Source: JANNVZ01 sp046153915
GTDB lineage: Bacteria; Bacteroidota; Bacteroidia; Flavobacteriales_D; Sanyastnellaceae
DNA: 14,872 bases
NCBI GenBank assembly: GCA_046153915.1
Contig: JBJXFC010000382.1
Span: 1 to 14,872 of the forward strand
Direction of reading: 5' to 3'
The translations under genes and the position numbers were made by a program. The notes under the pieces are model-generated. The model searched no databases. It saw nothing but the letters and a program-made list of their open reading frames with translations, and was not told where the DNA came from. Positions within the stretch are counted from its first letter, which is position 1. Every line of letters starts with the position of its first letter. Of the stretch, positions 9,084 through 14,872 are shown piece after piece.

Positions 9084-9143
9084 TAAGCATTCCAGAATCT
9101 ATTTGTATTTTTTCCCTTTTTATTAATTCAAATACATCAATTC

Positions 9144-9785
9144 TTGAAACGAGTCTTTATTGCATATTCTGCGGATGAGGAAGATGTCAAACTCTTTCAG
9201 GAATTGTATCTGCACATTGGTCTGATCCGTGACCTGGATATTTGGCATCCCGGAAAAATTGAACCCGGTAAAAACATCGATGAAGAAATTCAACGGAAAT
9301 TTGCTGAAAGCACCATTGTGTTGCCATTGATGAGCATTAACTATGTAAGTGACGATAAATGCATGAGCCTCTTTGAAAATGCAACTAAGCTCCAAAAGGA
9401 AGTGTATCCGATTTTGATTAGTTCATTTATGTTTGAGGATATGCCGCAGTTTTCAAACATAGAAGGGAATATAATTCCGGAAGACAAACGGTTTTTAAAA
9501 TTGTCAGAAAACATTGATGCTGGTTGCACATCCATTGTGCGGGAATTCAAACGAAAAATTCACGGAGGACAAAAGAGTTTTTCCATTTTATCGCGGTCTT
9601 TTTTAAAGTTGCTGATTGCTGTTCCCCTACTCTGCAGCATCGCATTTGTGGTTTGGGGACTTCTTACAGCACTGGAAACCGATACCTTGCTCATTGGTGC
9701 TTTTCTACTCGCCTGCATAAGTTTGATACCTCTGGTTAAATTACTATGGCCATCCAATGTGGCCTACACTAAAAAACAGATCTAA
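9144..9785 (+). CDS. TIR-domain protein with two C-terminal transmembrane helices
   Basis: Residues 1-140 form a TIR domain (KRVFIAYSADEEDVKLF at the start, DIWHPGKIEPGKNIDEEI near 32-49, STIVLPLMSINYVSDDK near 56-72). Two hydrophobic helices follow (about 153-177 and 181-202), so the TIR domain is probably held at the inner face of the membrane. The usual catalytic glutamate, three residues after the conserved Cys/Trp of helix C, appears to be replaced: C73 is followed by M-S-L76, and the nearest Glu is E78. It may therefore be a scaffold rather than an NADase, but my alignment is by eye. The chosen start is TTG at 9144; no ATG or GTG exists between the upstream in-frame stop (9084) and the TIR core. 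An ATT at 9126 is the only other candidate noted. The stop overlaps the next ATG (TAATG). Confidence 0.82.
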   Translation: MKRVFIAYSADEEDVKLFQELYLHIGLIRDLDIWHPGKIEPGKNIDEEIQRKFAESTIVLPLMSINYVSDDKCMSLFENATKLQKEVYPILISSFMFEDMPQFSNIEGNIIPEDKRFLKLSENIDAGCTSIVREFKRKIHGGQKSFSILSRSFLKLLIAVPLLCSIAFVVWGLLTALETDTLLIGAFLLACISLIPLVKLLWPSNVAYTKKQI

Positions 9786-10462
9786 TGGAACTGAATGAAA
9801 AACTTGAATTATTTATCGCAAATCAGAGGCGCGGTATTATCATTATTGTGATTGCTGTAGTGGTATTTCTGGCACTTGCCATCACCATTATTCTTCAGCA
9901 CATGAAAACCAAATCACTGAAATCGGAATTAGAAATCAGAAATTCCAGGCTCGAGTCGATCAGTGATTCATTGGCTGCCTTCTCCGATTCACTGAATCAA
10001 TTGACCCTAAGTTACAAGAATGCCCTGGCTAAATCTGAACAGAAAGTTGTTGCTTTAGATTCAATTATCGACATTCAACCAGGAAACTCACCGTTCATAA
10101 ATGAAGTGCTCATGCATGAAGTGAAGTACAATAAAAAATGTACTGTCTATATTCAATACCAGGATGCCTTTAAAAAAGATGCGGCCAATGCGGCAAGTGC
10201 ACTCTCCAATTTCCCGGAACAATACATCGTACCGTCTTCGGAATCGGTTAATACCAATTTCGCAAAATCCATTCGGTATTTTAATCCCGAAGACAAAAAT
10301 CTGGCCTGGGACATCGCCAAAATACTCAAGCCGCAATTGGGGTATGAACTTCCTGTCAATTTCGTTGAAGGCATAAAAGCGCAGTCCAAACAAATTGAGG
10401 TGTGGCTGGGAGAGCGTAAAACTCTCGAATTTAAGAATCCCGGTGCCTTTAAGAAGAAATAA
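9785..10462 (+). CDS. Single-pass membrane coiled-coil protein with unassigned alpha/beta C-terminal domain
   Basis: A strongly hydrophobic helix (about 17-37, IIIIVIAVVVFLALAITIIL) is followed by a heptad-like coiled coil (about 40-95, rich in S, L, E and D). The globular C-terminal domain (about 118-208) shows two strand-helix units, with motifs CTVYIQYQDAFKKDA, SIRYFNPEDKNLAWDIAKIL and KQIEVWLG. The second half recalls the LytR_C/SPOR-like fold seen at the C-termini of envelope proteins, but I cannot confirm the family. With few charges before the helix (NQRR) and a long tail after it, the likely topology is N-in with the C-terminal domain in the periplasm. It is translationally coupled to the membrane TIR gene (one-base overlap), so the two probably act together at the membrane, perhaps as sensor and transducer. 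That role is inference. Confidence 0.75.
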   Translation: MELNEKLELFIANQRRGIIIIVIAVVVFLALAITIILQHMKTKSLKSELEIRNSRLESISDSLAAFSDSLNQLTLSYKNALAKSEQKVVALDSIIDIQPGNSPFINEVLMHEVKYNKKCTVYIQYQDAFKKDAANAASALSNFPEQYIVPSSESVNTNFAKSIRYFNPEDKNLAWDIAKILKPQLGYELPVNFVEGIKAQSKQIEVWLGERKTLEFKNPGAFKKK

Positions 10463-10476
10463 TTCATCCCATACCG

Positions 10477-10935
10477 ATGGCTAAACAACTTCGTGTTTTT
10501 GTTTCTTATGCGCATGAAGACAATGCAATGAAAGAAGCGTTGGGTAAACACCTCACACCACTCAAGCGAAGCAACAAGATAAAACTTTGGAGTGATATTG
10601 AAATATCGCCCGGTCAGGAATGGGATCATGCTATCAAGAGTGCATTGCTCGAGGCCGATATCATTCTTCTTCTCATTAGTCCGGATTTCAACAATTCGCA
10701 ATACATCTGGGACAACGAACTTCAAACCGCCCTCCAACATCATCAGTCTGGCACCGCGAGCGTTATACCCATTATTCTGCGAAGTTGCGACTGGACAGAA
10801 ATGCCTTATGCCAAATTGCAGGCATTGCCCAGCGGAGGAAAGGCTGTTACATCATTTGCAGATCACGACGTTGCCTATACAAATATTGTTGCAGGTGTCA
10901 AAATTGTTGTGGCGAGGTTGGAAAATATGCCCTGA
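10477..10935 (+). CDS. Short soluble TIR-domain protein
   Basis: The 152-residue protein is almost nothing but a TIR domain. RVFVSYAHEDNAMKEAL (6-22) forms strand A and the BB-side helix, KLWSDIEISPGQEWD (36-50) the BB loop, and DIILLLISPDF (61-71) strand C. IWDNELQTAL (77-86) carries E81 at the usual catalytic position, and SVIPIILRSCDW (95-106) is the typical late strand. There is no membrane helix or signal peptide. It starts 14 bases after the membrane coiled-coil gene and closes the cluster that begins with the caspase. Unlike the membrane TIR two genes upstream, it keeps the canonical glutamate, so it is the better candidate for an active NAD-consuming or signal-making enzyme. It could alternatively be an adaptor that oligomerises with the other TIR proteins. 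Confidence 0.9.
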   Translation: MAKQLRVFVSYAHEDNAMKEALGKHLTPLKRSNKIKLWSDIEISPGQEWDHAIKSALLEADIILLLISPDFNNSQYIWDNELQTALQHHQSGTASVIPIILRSCDWTEMPYAKLQALPSGGKAVTSFADHDVAYTNIVAGVKIVVARLENMP

Positions 10936-11023
10936 TACATTTTTGTGAGAACAATTAAGGAATAGTACTTCAACACCGAATAGTATTTCAAAGGTGTACC
11001 TTAGCCTTCCTAAAAGCGCCAAT

Positions 11024-12550
11024 TTGAAAAAGACAATTCCACTTTTGGTTTTATGTTTTGCTTGCTGCATAACACATGCACAAGTTGTAACATGGAGCGA
11101 AACAGTAGCCCAAATTGTTTATGACAATTGTTCCTCTTGTCATCGTGCAGGTCAACTTGGACCCTTTGAACTCATGAGTTACGAAGATGCGGTGGAAGAA
11201 GCAGACGATATACTTAATGCCGTTCAAAGTCGAGACATGCCACCCTGGCCTGCTGATCCTGACTACCGCCATTTTGCTCAAGAGGCCGCTTTAAGTGATG
11301 AAGAAATTGAAGCCATTGTCGATTGGATCGAAGGCGGAACACCTTCCGGAAATCTTGATACTGCACCAGCCGCGCCGGTATTCCCGGCAAATGGAACACA
11401 GCTCGAAGTCATCGATTTTACTGTTACAATTGAGCCCTATACCCTGCAATACAACACCGATGAGTACCGCTGGTTTGCAATCGAAAATCCCTATGATCAG
11501 CCCATTTACATCAACGCCATCGAAATAATTCCGGGCCTGCCTGAATTTGTGCACCACGCTGATCTCGCTTACGACCTGAGTGGATCGACTCTTGCCAATG
11601 ATATCAGTGATCCATTGCCCGGCTTCAATGGCAAGACAGGTGGGCCCAATTACGATTATTATATCAATGCGTGGATGGCCGGTGGAAATGTAGTTCGCTA
11701 CCCCGACAATTGGGGCATTGAAGTGCCTGCCGAGGCTTATTTTGTTGTAGAAGTGCACTATGGCCCGGGAGGACAAGGACAAACTGACAGCACGAAAATG
11801 CATCTTCAATTTATCACAAATCCGGATGATGTAAGACCTGTATTCGCATCATGGTTTCTCAATGAAAACAGCGGACTTTTTATTCCGGCAAATGAAATAA
11901 GCACTTTCGAACACGAATCACAGGTATTCCAAAACGAACGATCATTAATTTCAATTTGTCCTCACATGCATTTTTTGGGACAGAGCTATAAAATATGGCT
12001 CGAAACAATGGAAGGTGATTCTATTCCCATCGTAGACATTCCACAATGGGATTTTCACTGGCAGAAATATTACACATTCATCAATCCACAGTATATACCA
12101 TCCGGATCGAGGTTAAAAGCTATTGCCACTTACGACAATACCGCAAATAATGAAGACAACCCCAATGATCCGCCGCAACATGTGTATGGAGGAAGCACAA
12201 CAGAAAGTGAAATGCTGATGACTTATGTACTATGGTCTTATTTTGAAGAAGGCGATGAGACAATATGGATGGATTCCACATTTATAACAGACATTGCAGA
12301 AACCATCCAACTGCCGGACATTCCACAGGTATTCCCCAACCCTGCACACGATCATTTGTATGTGAAAGCGAATGAAGGTAGTGAGAATTGCACTATCAAA
12401 ATCTTTGACGTCACCGGACAACTTGTTATCGAAGAGAACAACTCATCTTCAGTCCACAGGTTTGATATTTCAATGCTCCCAATTGGCACCTATATTGTGC
12501 AGGTGAGAAGCAATAAAAACGTTCTCCAATTGAAATTGATCAAATGCTAA
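11024..12550 (+). CDS. Secreted cytochrome c / copper type II monooxygenase (PHM-like) fusion with T9SS tail
   Basis: The chosen start is TTG at 11024, giving a compact signal peptide (KKTIPLLVLCFACCITHAQ); a GTG at 10994 would add ten residues (residue numbers below count from that GTG). Next comes a c-type haem domain with CSSCH (46-50) and a likely distal Met in DMPPW (M82). The large central part matches copper type II ascorbate-dependent monooxygenases. All six expected copper ligands can be placed: H187 and H188 (VHHA), H255 (EVHYG), H324 and H326 (PHMHF) and M407 (SEML). This family hydroxylates substrates using two copper atoms; here the haem domain may supply electrons. The C-terminus (FPNPAHDHLYV, then YIVQVRSNKNVLQLKLI) is a type A T9SS sorting domain, so the protein is exported across the outer membrane. 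The substrate is unknown. It is probably unrelated to the TIR/caspase cluster upstream. Confidence 0.88.
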   Translation: MKKTIPLLVLCFACCITHAQVVTWSETVAQIVYDNCSSCHRAGQLGPFELMSYEDAVEEADDILNAVQSRDMPPWPADPDYRHFAQEAALSDEEIEAIVDWIEGGTPSGNLDTAPAAPVFPANGTQLEVIDFTVTIEPYTLQYNTDEYRWFAIENPYDQPIYINAIEIIPGLPEFVHHADLAYDLSGSTLANDISDPLPGFNGKTGGPNYDYYINAWMAGGNVVRYPDNWGIEVPAEAYFVVEVHYGPGGQGQTDSTKMHLQFITNPDDVRPVFASWFLNENSGLFIPANEISTFEHESQVFQNERSLISICPHMHFLGQSYKIWLETMEGDSIPIVDIPQWDFHWQKYYTFINPQYIPSGSRLKAIATYDNTANNEDNPNDPPQHVYGGSTTESEMLMTYVLWSYFEEGDETIWMDSTFITDIAETIQLPDIPQVFPNPAHDHLYVKANEGSENCTIKIFDVTGQLVIEENNSSSVHRFDISMLPIGTYIVQVRSNKNVLQLKLIKC

Positions 12551-12578
12551 AACAACCAAAGTCTATGTGGTTTTAGCA
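12545..12578 (+). terminator. Weak hairpin at the end of the monooxygenase gene
   Basis: TGCTAAAAC (12545-12553) pairs perfectly with GTTTTAGCA (12570-12578), a 9-bp stem with a 16-nt loop that includes the stop codon. It lies between two converging genes, a fitting place for a terminator. No T-run follows, so intrinsic termination is uncertain. Confidence 0.35.
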
Positions 12579-12616
12579 CCTGGCACATGCCATCGAATAA
12601 GAATACGATTAATTTA

Positions 12617-13021
12617 TCATTGACAGTTGAGCTGGTTTAATCCCCACGAATCCGCAAACATCGATTCGGGCATTCCAGAGCCTTCTGTGATTTCCTTTAG
12701 AATTTCTTCCATTTTGAGCTCGTAGGTATTGTCCTCACCAAATACAACATATCCACTCACTTCAAAATGCATGTCGGCACCACCGCCCACTTTTTTGGCA
12801 TGCACATCTACATTAGGTGCCAGCAGGATGATTTGAGAAAACACCACATCGCCTTCACTGCTGGTTGTGCCCTTTCCCACTTCCACACCGCCTTGCTTTA
12901 AGGTCACATCGTAGTTGCAAACAGCTTTTCCGTTGTAGGTAATGGTTAAGGTGTAATCGCTTTGTGAGTGAATTGCAAGCGAGAATAAAAAGAGAACCGG
13001 AATCAAGAATAGACTTTTCAT
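12617..13021 (-). CDS. Small secreted protein of unknown function
   Basis: I do not recognise a named family. The 134-residue product has a clear signal peptide (MKSLFLIPVLFLFSLAIHSQ) followed by a beta-rich domain. The stretch with LTITYNGKAVCNYDVTLKQ and GKGTTSSEGDVVF resembles the start of a carboxypeptidase-regulatory or transthyretin-like beta-sandwich, in which a small module is introduced by a Gly/Ser-rich turn. The C-terminal third is acidic and probably helical (LKMEEILKEI). No T9SS tail or lipobox Cys is visible, so it is likely periplasmic. It converges with the monooxygenase gene. A similar layout is common in small Bacteroidota secreted proteins with no assigned job. Confidence 0.75.
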   Translation of the reverse strand: MKSLFLIPVLFLFSLAIHSQSDYTLTITYNGKAVCNYDVTLKQGGVEVGKGTTSSEGDVVFSQIILLAPNVDVHAKKVGGGADMHFEVSGYVVFGEDNTYELKMEEILKEITEGSGMPESMFADSWGLNQLNCQ

Positions 13022-13069
13022 TTTTGTAAATTTTAGGGCGATTTAGAATATGTATGTAGTCATGTTGAT

Positions 13070-13083
13070 TTGCAAATTTGCAA
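13070..13083. repeat. 14-bp perfect palindrome upstream of the small secreted gene
   Basis: TTGCAAATTTGCAA is its own reverse complement and lies about 50 bp upstream of the start at 13021. It could be an operator, but in AT-rich intergenic DNA chance is possible. Confidence 0.3.
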
Positions 13084-13161
13084 CAACGCCGGCCCATTTT
13101 TCAAAATGTATGCCAAAATAAATAAAATCCGAACACACGCGTATAAATTATTCTATTTCAT

Positions 13162-13782
13162 TCAATAAAACGGCACCAGTTTAACCTTTAAATTTCCTCC
13201 AACATCATACCATTTGAACCATGTTTGTTGCAGGCAATGTGATCCAAATTGAGAGCAATCATTGTCGGGAATGGTTGTGACCTGAAGCCATTCTCCCAAT
13301 GCAGCCGTGCTTGTAACACAATCGTGTTGAGCACAGACAAAAGGAGAAGATTCATTGGGTTGAGAGAAATACGTCACGTCACTGTCTATTGCGTAGATAA
13401 ATTTATTGGTGATATACGCATCCCAGGATTGATACTCTACCCATTTCGAATGTCTCACGTATGCAACATAAGGTGGCATAGACAGATATTCCCCTTCGGG
13501 AGAAAATTGGTATTCTGTAAATACAATTTTATACCACCCAGCAGAATCTGCGAGGCATGGCACAACATATAAACCCCAAATCAATTTACCGCTCATTTCG
13601 GGCCATCTCGAATGAACATAAATCGCGGAGTAGGTAAAAGAATCGGTCGCATTGCGCGAGATCAAAACAGAATCAGATTCTGCAAAACCAACTATGCCTG
13701 TTCCTTGCACTATTGGTGGTGATTGTGAATATGCGCTCAATACCATGATGGCATTAATAAAGATCAAAAATGAATATTTCAT
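13162..13782 (-). CDS. Secreted protein of unknown function
   Basis: I do not recognise the family. The start is placed at the ATG at 13782 because it begins a clean signal peptide (MKYSFLIFINAIMVLSAYSQ). The same frame stays open upstream to 13902, but that extension runs through an inverted-repeat cluster and the end of the acetyl-CoA synthetase gene and reads as non-natural sequence. The mature part (about 186 residues) is rich in aromatic residues (W, Y, F) and strand-like (KLIWGLYVVP, YKIVFTEYQF, KWVEYQSWDAYI), with several cysteines (CLAD, CAQHDC, DCSQF, HCLQQ) that may form disulfides in the periplasm. No lipobox or T9SS tail is evident. It lies 85 bp downstream of acetyl-CoA synthetase on the same strand. 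Confidence 0.72.
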   Translation of the reverse strand: MKYSFLIFINAIMVLSAYSQSPPIVQGTGIVGFAESDSVLISRNATDSFTYSAIYVHSRWPEMSGKLIWGLYVVPCLADSAGWYKIVFTEYQFSPEGEYLSMPPYVAYVRHSKWVEYQSWDAYITNKFIYAIDSDVTYFSQPNESSPFVCAQHDCVTSTAALGEWLQVTTIPDNDCSQFGSHCLQQTWFKWYDVGGNLKVKLVPFY

Positions 13783-13791
13783 TTCCGGAAG

Positions 13792-13828
13792 ATAGGCATT
13801 GGGGCCTATTGCGGATTTATTATTCCGC
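13792..13828. repeat. Two adjacent short inverted repeats
   Basis: ATAGGC (13792-13797) pairs with GCCTAT (13804-13809) across a 6-nt loop. Directly next to it GCGGA (13811-13815) pairs with TCCGC (13824-13828). Both lie between acetyl-CoA synthetase and the start of the next minus-strand gene, so they could act as terminator or leader structure. No T-run follows either. Confidence 0.4.
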
Positions 13829-13832
13829 GCAC

Positions 13833-13867
13833 AGACGCGATGCATCGCGACGCTAGGGATCGCGTCT
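13833..13867. repeat. GC-rich palindromic repeat element
   Basis: AGACGCGAT (13833-13841) pairs with ATCGCGTCT (13859-13867), and inside it CGCGATGCATCGCG (13836-13849) is a 14-bp perfect palindrome. Its composition is far richer in GC than the surrounding DNA. It begins next to the TAG stop of acetyl-CoA synthetase. It resembles the dispersed GAGACGCGAT/ATCGCGTCTC palindromes found between genes in many Bacteroidota genomes; this is from memory, as only one copy is in the window. It may also act as a transcript end structure. Confidence 0.55.
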
Positions 13868-14872
13868 CTACGCGATACGGCCTGCCGTGATTTCATCCAC
13901 AACCAATGGATCCAACAACGTGGATGTATCGCCCAATGACGATAATTCTCCCTCCGCCACCTTGCGCAAAATCCTGCGCATGATTTTTCCGGAACGTGTT
14001 TTGGGCAATCCGCTTACAAATTGAATTTTGTCGGGTTTTGCTATTCGACCAATGTGTTCTACAACGGATTCTATGATTTCATCGCGTGTGTGATTGTTAG
14101 CCGCTTCACCCGTGTGCAGAATTACATACGCATAAATGCCCTGACCTTTGATATCATGTGGAAATCCAACAACAGCACTCTCAACTACTTTTTTATTCTG
14201 ATTGATGGCGTTTTCAATTTCGGCAGTGCCAAATCGATGCCCACTTACATTGATCACATCATCTACCCGACCGATGATACGGTACATGCCATTCTCTTCG
14301 CGACGTGCGCCATCCCCGGTAAAATACAATCCTTTATAGGTGGAGAAATAATTGACCCTGCAGCGCTCATGATCTCCATACGTGGTGCGAATCATCGATG
14401 GCCAGGGAAATTTGATACAGAGATATCCCTCCACTCCATTGCCTTCAATTTCTTTTCCTTCTGCATCTACAAGAATGGCCTGAACACCCGGCAATGGATG
14501 TCCTGCATGAGCTGGTTTTAATTCGGAAATTCCTGCAAGCGCGCTGATCATAATACCGCCGGTTTCTGTTTGCCACCATGTATCAATTACAGGACAACGT
14601 CCTTTGCCAACGTGTGTGTGATACCAATGCCAGGCTTCTTCGTTGATGGGCTCACCAACAGAGCCCAATACACGCAAAGTATGCAGACTGTAGGCCAGCA
14701 CATGATCTACTCCGCTTGCCATCAAAGAACGAATTGCGGTTGGCGCTGTGTAAAATATCGTGACATGGTGTTTGTCTATCACCTGCCAAAATCTTCCCGG
14801 ATCAGGATAGGTGGGCACACCTTCAAACATCACAGTTGTGGCGCCTTGCAAGAGTGGCCCGTAGAGTATATA
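13868..14872 (-). CDS. acsA: Acetyl-CoA synthetase, C-terminal half (N-terminus beyond window)
   Basis: The enzyme activates acetate to acetyl-CoA through acetyl-AMP, using ATP and CoA. The visible 334 residues run in frame to the window edge, beginning YILYGPLLQGATT, a typical mid-protein AcsA sequence. Motifs include FEGVPTYPDP, DTWWQTETGG (adenylate-binding A5 region), YFTGDGARR (A7), GRVDDVINVSGHR (A8 hinge) and LPKTRSGKIMRRILRK, in which the Lys of SGK is the catalytic lysine that can be switched off by acetylation. The full protein is normally about 630-650 residues, so roughly half is missing because the window ends, not because the gene is broken. The TAG stop at 13870-13868 abuts a palindromic repeat. 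This is a housekeeping gene and marks the flank of the accessory cluster. Confidence 0.96.
   Translation of the reverse strand, partial: YILYGPLLQGATTVMFEGVPTYPDPGRFWQVIDKHHVTIFYTAPTAIRSLMASGVDHVLAYSLHTLRVLGSVGEPINEEAWHWYHTHVGKGRCPVIDTWWQTETGGIMISALAGISELKPAHAGHPLPGVQAILVDAEGKEIEGNGVEGYLCIKFPWPSMIRTTYGDHERCRVNYFSTYKGLYFTGDGARREENGMYRIIGRVDDVINVSGHRFGTAEIENAINQNKKVVESAVVGFPHDIKGQGIYAYVILHTGEAANNHTRDEIIESVVEHIGRIAKPDKIQFVSGLPKTRSGKIMRRILRKVAEGELSSLGDTSTLLDPLVVDEITAGRIA

Noticed and set aside
10153..10743. 196-aa minus-strand reading frame
   Set aside because: It lies antisense to the membrane coiled-coil gene and the short TIR gene, both of which have recognisable domains; its own translation has no recognisable motif.
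11291..11809. 172-aa minus-strand reading frame
   Set aside because: It is antisense to the copper monooxygenase domain, whose metal ligands confirm the plus-strand frame.
13783..13902. Forty-residue N-terminal extension of the secreted protein at 13162-13782
   Set aside because: It translates through the inverted-repeat cluster and the end of acsA, and the ATG at 13782 starts a clean signal peptide.
14021..14521. 166-aa plus-strand reading frame
   Set aside because: It is antisense to well-conserved acetyl-CoA synthetase sequence.

Overview
The window is from a member of the Bacteroidota (a flavobacterium- or Saprospira-like lineage, not resolved further). The grounds are a C-terminal type IX secretion (T9SS) sorting domain on the gene at 11024-12550, a giant PKD/Ig-like surface protein, several lipid-poor signal peptides ending in A-Q, low GC, and promoter-like motifs of the Bacteroidota type (TTTG, 19 nt, TAnnTTTG). 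No rRNA, tRNA, CRISPR array, transposase or integrase is visible. No gene-free stretch exceeds 300 bases; the longest is the 298-bp divergent intergenic region at 7940-8237.

Left part, minus strand (7939 down to 1): three genes packed end to end. First is a 508-aa protein with an N-terminal TIR domain, a DUF4062-like middle domain and a second TIR-like domain. It overlaps by one base (TAATG) an 1103-aa nSTAND1-type NTPase with a transmembrane helix, a coiled coil and a C-terminal WD40 region. One base after that stop begins a secreted PKD/Ig-like surface protein of more than 1030 residues, cut by the window edge.

Middle part, plus strand (8238-10935): a second, divergently transcribed cluster. 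It holds a stand-alone caspase/metacaspase-like protease with an intact His/Cys dyad, a TIR protein with two C-terminal transmembrane helices, a single-pass membrane coiled-coil protein with an unassigned alpha/beta domain (TAATG overlap again), and a short soluble TIR protein. Together the two clusters (about 3.1-10.9 kb) bring a caspase, three TIR-bearing proteins and a membrane STAND NTPase around one shared promoter region. I read this as a candidate regulated cell-suicide or conflict (possibly anti-phage) locus in which effectors and sensor are separate proteins rather than fused. That function is inference; the domains are seen directly or by family resemblance.

Right part: a secreted cytochrome c / copper type II monooxygenase (PHM-like) / T9SS protein on the plus strand (11024-12550), two small secreted proteins of unknown function on the minus strand (12617-13021 and 13162-13782), a cluster of three inverted repeats (13792-13867), and the C-terminal half of acetyl-CoA synthetase (13868-14872, cut by the window edge). 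These look like ordinary chromosomal genes and bound the conflict-type cluster.
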